A DNA stretch of 20,079 nucleotides from Flavobacteriales bacterium (GTDB taxonomy: Bacteria; Bacteroidota; Bacteroidia; Flavobacteriales; Flavobacteriaceae): assembly GCA_002705485.1 (NCBI GenBank), contig PAGT01000029.1:5335-25413 (forward strand), written 5' to 3'. Below, in pieces: positions 14,689 to 20,079 of the stretch. The notes beneath the pieces are model-generated. The model did not search any database, was not told the origin of the DNA, and saw only the letters and a program-made list of their open reading frames with translations. Position 1 is the first letter of the stretch; each line of letters begins with the position of its first letter. Made by a program: the position numbers and the translations under genes.

Positions 14689-16363
14689 ATGGGTAGTTAA
14701 AGATAATAAGTTAAATGAGGATGCATCTCAACTTTCAAATGAACTTAATGTTGACATTATAATAGCTGAAATGCTAGTTAGCAGGGGAATCAAAACTTTT
14801 GATCAATCAAAATCTTTTTTTAGACCAAATATTTCTCAGTTGCATGACCCATTTCTAATGAGAGACATGAATATTGCGGTTGAAAGAATATTATTAGCTA
14901 TTAATCAAAAAGAGAAAATAATGGTTTATGGTGATTATGATGTAGATGGAATTTCCTCGGTCGCTCTCATGAGCTCTTTCTTAAAAGATATGGGCGCGAT
15001 AGTATCCACTTATATTCCAGATCGCTCAGAAGGATATGGATTGTCAACTAATGGAATAGAAGAGGCATATGAAAAAAATCAAACCTTGATAATAACTCTC
15101 GATTGTGGAATAAATGCAATTCAACAATCAAAATTTGCAAGTGAAAAAGGTATTGACCTAGTCATTTGTGATCATCATCTTCCGAGTGAAGCTCTTCCTA
15201 AAGCTTGCGCAATACTAAATCCAAAAAGAAAAGACTGCAATTACCCCTTTAAAGAATTATGTGGGTGTGGCATTGGATTTAAATTAATACAGGCAATTAA
15301 CAATAAAATTGGTAAAAAAATTGAGAACATTTTACATTTTTTAGATTTAGTTGCGATTGCTTGTGCTGCAGACATAGTTTCACTAGAGGGAGAAAACAGA
15401 ACACTTACTTTTTTGGGATTAAGACAATTGAATTCAAAACCAAGATTGGGAATAAAACTACTAATTAATCAAAAATCAAAAATCAAAATAAATGATTTAC
15501 TTTTCTTTATTGCACCAAGAATCAATGCAGCTGGGAGACTTGCAAAGCCCTCTATTGGCCTTCGTCTTTTAACTGAGACAAAAAAAGATAAATTGATAGA
15601 AATTATAAATACAATTGAGGAGTTAAACTCAAAAAGAAGAGAGGTTGAAAAGTCAATGGCAAATCAGGCTTTTGAAAAAATTAAAAGTTCAACAAACAAT
15701 AATTTTTACAGTAGTGTAGTTTGTCAAGATGATTGGCATAAAGGAGTTATCGGTATTGTTGCTTCAAGATTAATAGATAAATTTTATAAACCAACAATTG
15801 TTTTTTGTGAGTCAAAAAAAGGTGAATTAACAGGGTCAGGTAGATCAATTAAAAATGTAGATATTCATGAAATTTTAAGTAGATGTGAGGAATATATTTT
15901 AAGTTATGGGGGACACAAATATGCCGCAGGATTAAAAATTGCAAAAAAAAATTTAATAAATTTCTCTCAAAAATTTGATGAGGAATCAGGAAAACTTCTT
16001 AATAACAATTTACCTTCCAAACAAATCTTAATTGAATCAGAAATAAATTTAAGATCAATCACCCCTAAGTTTTTTAGAATATTAAATCAATTCCAACCCT
16101 TTGGACCAGCAAATAAAACTCCAATTTTTCTGTCAAAAAATTTAGAAGTGTTTGGAGACATTCATAAAGTCGGAAAAAATAAAGAACACCTTAAAATTAA
16201 TATTTCTCAGGACAGAGAAAATATTTTTTCTGCAATTGGTTTTAATTTGTCAAGTAAAATCGAAATATTAGAAACTTCTAATTTTGATATGGTTTACACT
16301 ATTGAGGAAAATATCTGGAACGGTAAATCAACAATCCAATTGAATATAAAAGATATAAAATAA
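14672..16363 (+). CDS. recJ: Single-strand-specific 5'-3' exonuclease RecJ
   Basis: DHH-family metal-dependent exonuclease that degrades single-stranded DNA 5' to 3' in recombination, mismatch and base-excision repair. It has 563 residues, normal for this phylum. Motif I DYDVDG is at 88-93, an Asp follows at 144 in TLDCGI, DHH is at 167-169, then ACAADIVSLEGENR with its Asp, INAAGR, and DHHA1 motif GRSIKNVDI followed by YGGHKYAAG (His 415). The C-terminal OB-like part contains FRILNQFQPFGPANKTPIF. All catalytic positions look intact. The ATG at 14672 lies inside rsmI (17-bp overlap); another ATG would fall in the conserved region. The stop is followed at once by the bidirectional terminator. 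Confidence 0.97.
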   Translation: MEEKIKWVVKDNKLNEDASQLSNELNVDIIIAEMLVSRGIKTFDQSKSFFRPNISQLHDPFLMRDMNIAVERILLAINQKEKIMVYGDYDVDGISSVALMSSFLKDMGAIVSTYIPDRSEGYGLSTNGIEEAYEKNQTLIITLDCGINAIQQSKFASEKGIDLVICDHHLPSEALPKACAILNPKRKDCNYPFKELCGCGIGFKLIQAINNKIGKKIENILHFLDLVAIACAADIVSLEGENRTLTFLGLRQLNSKPRLGIKLLINQKSKIKINDLLFFIAPRINAAGRLAKPSIGLRLLTETKKDKLIEIINTIEELNSKRREVEKSMANQAFEKIKSSTNNNFYSSVVCQDDWHKGVIGIVASRLIDKFYKPTIVFCESKKGELTGSGRSIKNVDIHEILSRCEEYILSYGGHKYAAGLKIAKKNLINFSQKFDEESGKLLNNNLPSKQILIESEINLRSITPKFFRILNQFQPFGPANKTPIFLSKNLEVFGDIHKVGKNKEHLKINISQDRENIFSAIGFNLSSKIEILETSNFDMVYTIEENIWNGKSTIQLNIKDIK

Positions 16364-16394
16364 AAAAGCCTCTAGTTTAATTAAGAGGCTTTTT
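16363..16394. terminator. Bidirectional rho-independent terminator between recJ and the receptor
   Basis: AAAAAGCCTCT (16363-16373) and AGAGGCTTTTT (16384-16394) form an 11-bp stem around a 10-base loop. The G/C-rich part (GCCTC/GAGGC) flanked by As on one side and Ts on the other lets it work on both strands: it ends the rsmI-recJ transcript immediately after the recJ stop and the pgi-receptor transcript 17 bp past its stop. It is by far the strongest terminator in the window. Confidence 0.92.
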
Positions 16395-16410
16395 ATTAAA
16401 TAAATAAAGT

Positions 16411-19107
16411 TTAAAATCTGTAAGTAAATCCTAAGTTCCATGACCTTCCCCAGCCTGGGAATGCTCTGTTGGATGTGTGGACTCCTAAATATGTTGGGTC
16501 GTCTGGTCCAGCTACTATATTTGTTGAAGACTCAGATATATAGTGATTGTCAAAAATGTTATTGACATTGAGTCGAACGTAAATATTCTCTTTCGCAATG
16601 GATAGTTTGTAAGACGCTCCAAAATCAAATAATTCATAAGCTGGAATCATCATCGCTGAGTCACCCTTTGTATCGAAATCCTCAGGGTTGAAGTTAGCAT
16701 ATAGCTCAGATGCACTAAACATACTTATATTAAAACCAAATAAATCAGTTGGGCTCACTTTCAAATTTAGTCTAGAGGTAGTCTGAGCCGCATCTCCTAC
16801 CTTTACTTTATCTAAGTAAAGAGTGGATGTCCCAATTTTCGCTCTTGATGAGTCAAAAACGTCAGCGACGACATCACTTCCATATACATAATTTCCTATT
16901 GAGAGCATACCTTGAACAGTTACAAACGGACTTAATTGAATTTCACCATCGAATTCAAAACCAGAGTGAATTTGTTTGATTCCATAGAAATTGGCTGTCC
17001 CCCTAACTCCTCCAACTTCAACACCATCAGATAAAAATCTATCCTCCCATGTTGTTCTGTAAACATTAATATTCATTCTCAATTTATTGGAAACATGTCC
17101 GTATCCAACTTCATATCCGATTACCGTTTCATTTTTTAAGTCAGGGTTAAGAGTATTTGAATAGTTTATATAAACTGCATCAAAATTAGGTTGTTTGGAA
17201 TAGTAACCAGCATTTGCATAAAAATTATTCTTAATATCAAAATTATAGTTGAAACCTGCTTTTATATTTCCTCCTGTAATATTTTTCCAGTCTGTGGTAG
17301 CTGTACCAACTTGGTTGAAATATTCAACTCTTTTGAATCCTTGATTTGAAAATGCACCTTGGAAAAAAGCTGAAAAGTCATCTTTTTTATATTGAAGTTG
17401 AGCAAATACACCCAACCACCTTACTTTTCCGTCATTGTGATAATCAATTTTTTCTTCCTTGTCAGTGTCTTTAAATACATTCCAAAGATCTCCAAGACTT
17501 GAACTATATGTTGTTGTTCGAACCGTATTTCCTCCAGAATAATTTTTATCATCAAAGTCTCTATAGCCATCAGCACCCAACAAGTGGTCTAATCTTCTGT
17601 AATGTAAACCAGTATAGCTTCTAATATCAAAACCAAAATTTAATGTAAGATTATCATTAAGTTCTTTTTCTAGATTTATTATACTACCAAGAAAGTTGTG
17701 AGAGTTAATAGATGCTCTTCTTACAATTCCATTTCTTTTAACTCCGTTTACAGTCTCGTCTTGATCATTAACAATATATAACCCTGTTGTAGGATCTACA
17801 ACGTTAGAATATACGGAGCCATCGTAAAAAGTAGTTGATTGTCCAGAGTTTGATGCAACGATCTTATCCCAGTTAACTTGACCGTTTACTGGATTTCTAA
17901 ACTTGGAACTACTAGCATAATCACCATCTAATCTTCCAATATCACCTGTTCCACCTCCTCTTCCAACAGAATAATAAAGTGATGCAGATAAGTTTGTAGA
18001 GGAATTGATGTCATATTCCCAGTTTACTGATGCAAGGGGTTTGTGATAGAAATTTTTTCTTTGATTAAACACATCTCCGTTCAGAAAACCATGATTATAA
18101 TTATACCTTATGCCATATTTTTGATAATCACTTACTTTTGCCATATTATAAAAGCTACTTGTTCTTTGATTGTGAGTTTGAGGGGCTCCAGTTATGATTA
18201 GTTGTATGTTATGTTTGTTTGAACTGTCTTTCCAGCCATAGCCTACAAAATAGTTGTATCCTTCGAAGATAGTACCATCTACATAACCATCTCCAGCAGT
18301 TCTAGAAAATAGTAATGACAGTGCATGGCCCCCTCCAAGTTCTCCAGTATTATAACCCAGTACAGTCTTGTTGTATCCATCGTTTCCAACCATAGTTGAA
18401 ATTTTACCTCCTTGATTAAGTTCAGTTGATTTGGTTAAAATATTGATTGTACCACCAACTGACGAAATCGCAAGTTTTGATGCTCCAAGACCTCTTTGAA
18501 CTTGCATGGCAGAAACAACGTCTGAAAGACCAGCCCAGTTGGACCAAAACACTCTACCATTTTCCATATCATTCACTGGAATCCCATTTATCATAACCGC
18601 AACATTTTGAGAATCAAAACCTCTTAAATTTACTCTCGAATCTCCAAAAGCGCCTCCTGCTTTTGTAGCATAAATTCCAGGTGTGGAATTCAACATTTCA
18701 GGGAGTTCAAGGTTTCCAATTCTATCTTGAATATCTGCAGCTGTTAAAGTAGTTTGGGTAATAGCTTGATCTCGATCAATTGCGAAGTCAGCTGTTCCAA
18801 AAACTGTAACTCCTGAAAGTCCGGAAACTTTCAAAGAAACTGTAATATCCATTGATTGATCAAAATCGATTTCTTGACTTAGATATCCAACAAAAGAAAC
18901 TACAAGTGTTCCAGGCCCATCAGCTGTTATTTCAAAATTTCCATCGAAATCAGTATTGACTCCGTTTGTAGTTCCTTTAACCAACACAGATGCTCCAGGA
19001 AGTCCCTTGCCCATTTCAGAGTCTATGATCGTTCCAGTAACCACTGTTTGTGAAAAAGCGAAACTGGAAAAAAGTAAAATTGTAAAAAATATATTGAATT
19101 TTTTCAT
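16411..19107 (-). CDS. TonB-dependent outer-membrane receptor
   Basis: Large outer-membrane gated channel, 898 residues; substrate unknown. Residues 1-19 form a signal peptide (MKKFNIFFTILLFSSFAFS). About 20-105 is a CarboxypepD_reg-like beta-sandwich (VVTGTIIDSEMGKGLPGASV ... FVGYLSQEI), usual in Bacteroidota receptors. The plug covers about 115-225, with LPEMLNSTPGIYATKAGG, VNLRGFDSQNVAVMINGIPVND and VGGTINILTKS. The rest is the 22-strand barrel, ending NLGFTYRF with the terminal aromatic residue used for outer-membrane assembly. No SusD-like lipoprotein gene or glycoside hydrolase sits next to it, so it does not look like a polysaccharide-locus SusC; iron chelates, vitamins or peptides are possible. 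It is preceded by pgi on the same strand and followed by the strong terminator. Confidence 0.92.
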   Translation of the reverse strand: MKKFNIFFTILLFSSFAFSQTVVTGTIIDSEMGKGLPGASVLVKGTTNGVNTDFDGNFEITADGPGTLVVSFVGYLSQEIDFDQSMDITVSLKVSGLSGVTVFGTADFAIDRDQAITQTTLTAADIQDRIGNLELPEMLNSTPGIYATKAGGAFGDSRVNLRGFDSQNVAVMINGIPVNDMENGRVFWSNWAGLSDVVSAMQVQRGLGASKLAISSVGGTINILTKSTELNQGGKISTMVGNDGYNKTVLGYNTGELGGGHALSLLFSRTAGDGYVDGTIFEGYNYFVGYGWKDSSNKHNIQLIITGAPQTHNQRTSSFYNMAKVSDYQKYGIRYNYNHGFLNGDVFNQRKNFYHKPLASVNWEYDINSSTNLSASLYYSVGRGGGTGDIGRLDGDYASSSKFRNPVNGQVNWDKIVASNSGQSTTFYDGSVYSNVVDPTTGLYIVNDQDETVNGVKRNGIVRRASINSHNFLGSIINLEKELNDNLTLNFGFDIRSYTGLHYRRLDHLLGADGYRDFDDKNYSGGNTVRTTTYSSSLGDLWNVFKDTDKEEKIDYHNDGKVRWLGVFAQLQYKKDDFSAFFQGAFSNQGFKRVEYFNQVGTATTDWKNITGGNIKAGFNYNFDIKNNFYANAGYYSKQPNFDAVYINYSNTLNPDLKNETVIGYEVGYGHVSNKLRMNINVYRTTWEDRFLSDGVEVGGVRGTANFYGIKQIHSGFEFDGEIQLSPFVTVQGMLSIGNYVYGSDVVADVFDSSRAKIGTSTLYLDKVKVGDAAQTTSRLNLKVSPTDLFGFNISMFSASELYANFNPEDFDTKGDSAMMIPAYELFDFGASYKLSIAKENIYVRLNVNNIFDNHYISESSTNIVAGPDDPTYLGVHTSNRAFPGWGRSWNLGFTYRF

Positions 19108-19153
19108 TTTGATATGTTTTGTACAAAAATGATCAAATAATACTATTCAATTA

Positions 19154-19192
19154 TTAAAAAATTATTAATTTTTTAAACAATTTTTTAAACAA
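19154..19192. repeat. A/T palindrome overlapping a 12-bp tandem repeat
   Basis: In the 92-bp gap between pgi and the receptor, TTAAAAAATTA-T-TAATTTTTTAA (19154-19176) is a perfect 11-bp inverted repeat made only of A and T. It overlaps two exact tandem copies of TTTTTTAAACAA (19169-19180 and 19181-19192) and a decayed third copy touching the pgi stop. It could be the weak 3' end of the pgi transcript, a bent-DNA or protein-binding site upstream of the receptor promoter, or chance in A/T-rich DNA. Confidence 0.5.
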
Positions 19193-19199
19193 TTTTAAA

Positions 19200-20079
19200 T
19201 TAATCTTTGCTATTATAGAGCTGAACAAGAGATGAAGTGGAAGGATCATGATTTTCCAAAGTTTTGGTTTCAATTTCTCTCAAAACCGATGAAGCAAGCT
19301 CTTTGCCAAGTTCAACTCCCCATTGATCATAACTGAATATATTCCAAATGATTCCTTGAACTAAAATCTTGTGTTCATAAAAAGCAATTAAACTTCCAAG
19401 TGATTCAGGACTTAGTTTATCAATTAGAAAGCTATTAGAGGGAATATTTCCTTTGAAAACCTTGTAAGGAGCCAATTCTTTACTTTGCGATTTTCTCTTT
19501 AATTCATCTTCAACTTTTGTTAAAGACTTGCCCATTAACAGAGCTTCTGTTTGAGCAAAAAAATTGGACATCAAAATATCATGTTGATGGTTTTCCTTAT
19601 GCAGTGGATGTTTAAATCCAATAAAGTCACAAGGTATTAATTTTGTACCCTGATGAATTAATTGAAAAAAAGCGTGTTGAGAATTTGTTCCAGTGTCACC
19701 CCAAACTATATTTCCTGTTTGATATTTTACATTTTTTCCATTTCTATCGATATTCTTCCCATTACTTTCCATTAAAGATTGTTGTAGGTAAGCAGGAAGT
19801 TTACTAAGATATTGACTGTAAGAAATTACCGCCTCCGATTCACATTCGAAAAAATTATTATACCAAACACTAATGAGTCCCATTAAAACAGGAATATTTT
19901 TTTCAAAAGAAGAACTTCTAAAGTGATCGTCTGCAAGTCGAGCACCATTTAAAAACTTATTATAATTTTCAAATCCAATGGAAAGACTGATTATAAGTCC
20001 AACTGAACTCCAAATAGAAAATCTTCCTCCTACCCAATCGTTCATTGAGAAAGTATATTCATCTTTTATTCCAAAATTT
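19200..20079 (-). CDS. pgi: Glucose-6-phosphate isomerase, N-terminal part missing
   Basis: Interconverts glucose 6-phosphate and fructose 6-phosphate in glycolysis and gluconeogenesis. The frame is open to the window edge (it reads NFGIKDEYTFSMNDWVGG), so the gene begins outside and the ATG at 20045 is internal. About 292 C-terminal residues are here, roughly half of a 545-residue protein. Visible signatures: DWVGGRFSIWSSVG (phosphate-binding region), LMESNGKN with the catalytic Glu, GTNSQHAFFQLIHQGTKLIPCDF with the ring-opening His, and FSYDQWGVELGKELA with the conserved Lys. All active-site elements in this half are intact. It is followed by the receptor gene on the same strand with a 92-bp gap. 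Confidence 0.97.
   Translation of the reverse strand, partial: NFGIKDEYTFSMNDWVGGRFSIWSSVGLIISLSIGFENYNKFLNGARLADDHFRSSSFEKNIPVLMGLISVWYNNFFECESEAVISYSQYLSKLPAYLQQSLMESNGKNIDRNGKNVKYQTGNIVWGDTGTNSQHAFFQLIHQGTKLIPCDFIGFKHPLHKENHQHDILMSNFFAQTEALLMGKSLTKVEDELKRKSQSKELAPYKVFKGNIPSNSFLIDKLSPESLGSLIAFYEHKILVQGIIWNIFSYDQWGVELGKELASSVLREIETKTLENHDPSTSSLVQLYNSKD

Noticed and set aside
19154..19192. Phage or integron attachment site
   Set aside because: The repeats are short, A/T-only, not near a tRNA and without an integrase nearby.
16411..20079. Polysaccharide utilisation locus (SusC/SusD)
   Set aside because: The receptor has no SusD-like gene or carbohydrate-active enzyme at either side; neighbours are pgi and recJ.
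1..20079. Mobile element, CRISPR array, defence or toxin-antitoxin system
   Set aside because: No transposase, integrase, repeat-spacer pattern or known defence family is visible; every substantial frame is a core gene with uniform A/T-rich style.
1..20079. tRNA or rRNA genes in the gaps
   Set aside because: The gaps are under about 120 bp and A/T-rich, with no TTCGA-type T-arm or cloverleaf pairing.

Overview
The window looks like an ordinary, tightly packed housekeeping segment of a low-GC Bacteroidota chromosome, most likely a marine, genome-streamlined member of the Flavobacteriia. The reasons are the flavobacterial protein families (FabH, AccB, RecJ and Tdk variants, a DUF4292 lipoprotein, a CarboxypepD_reg/TonB-dependent receptor), the gene order (ribE-pdxA-DUF177-rpmF-fabH-accB-accC; rsmI beside tdk-alr-asd), the scarcity of Shine-Dalgarno sequences, frequent GTG/TTG starts, A/T-rich spacers and promoter-like TAnnTTTG motifs. 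I see no rRNA, tRNA, CRISPR, insertion sequence, prophage or defence gene. No stretch without a gene exceeds about 120 bases.

Layout. (1) 1-5811, plus strand: the 3' part of atpA, then atpG, dut, a sugar-nucleotide-type nucleotidyltransferase with a left-handed beta-helix tail, a DUF4292 lipoprotein and an EnvC-like protein whose M23 domain has lost its catalytic residues. (2) 5815-6405, minus strand: riboflavin synthase (ribE), convergent with the EnvC gene and divergent from pdxA across an 18-bp perfect palindrome. (3) 6458-11214, plus strand: pdxA, the DUF177/YceD protein, rpmF, fabH, accB and accC, i.e. PLP synthesis, a ribosomal-protein pair and the entry to fatty acid synthesis. (4) 11211-13941, minus strand: tdk-alr-asd (thymidine salvage, D-alanine, diaminopimelate/lysine/threonine). 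(5) 14014-16363, plus strand: rsmI and recJ, divergent from tdk, ending in a strong bidirectional terminator. (6) 16411-20079, minus strand: a large TonB-dependent receptor and the 3' part of pgi.

How they fit together. The genes are core functions: energy (AtpA/AtpG), dNTP hygiene (Dut, Tdk), cofactors (RibE, PdxA), ribosome (L32, RsmI, DUF177), fatty acids (FabH, AccB, AccC), wall precursors (Alr, Asd) and wall remodelling (EnvC-like), repair (RecJ), nutrient uptake (receptor) and glycolysis (Pgi). Packing is extreme: stop codons shared on opposite strands, ATGA and TAGTG overlaps, and 2-10 bp gaps.

I found no convincing new system. The points most worth checking are the paired-promoter palindromes in both divergent gaps, the fully degenerate LytM domain translationally coupled to a lipoprotein, corrected starts for fabH and tdk, and likely gene losses inside otherwise conserved neighbourhoods.
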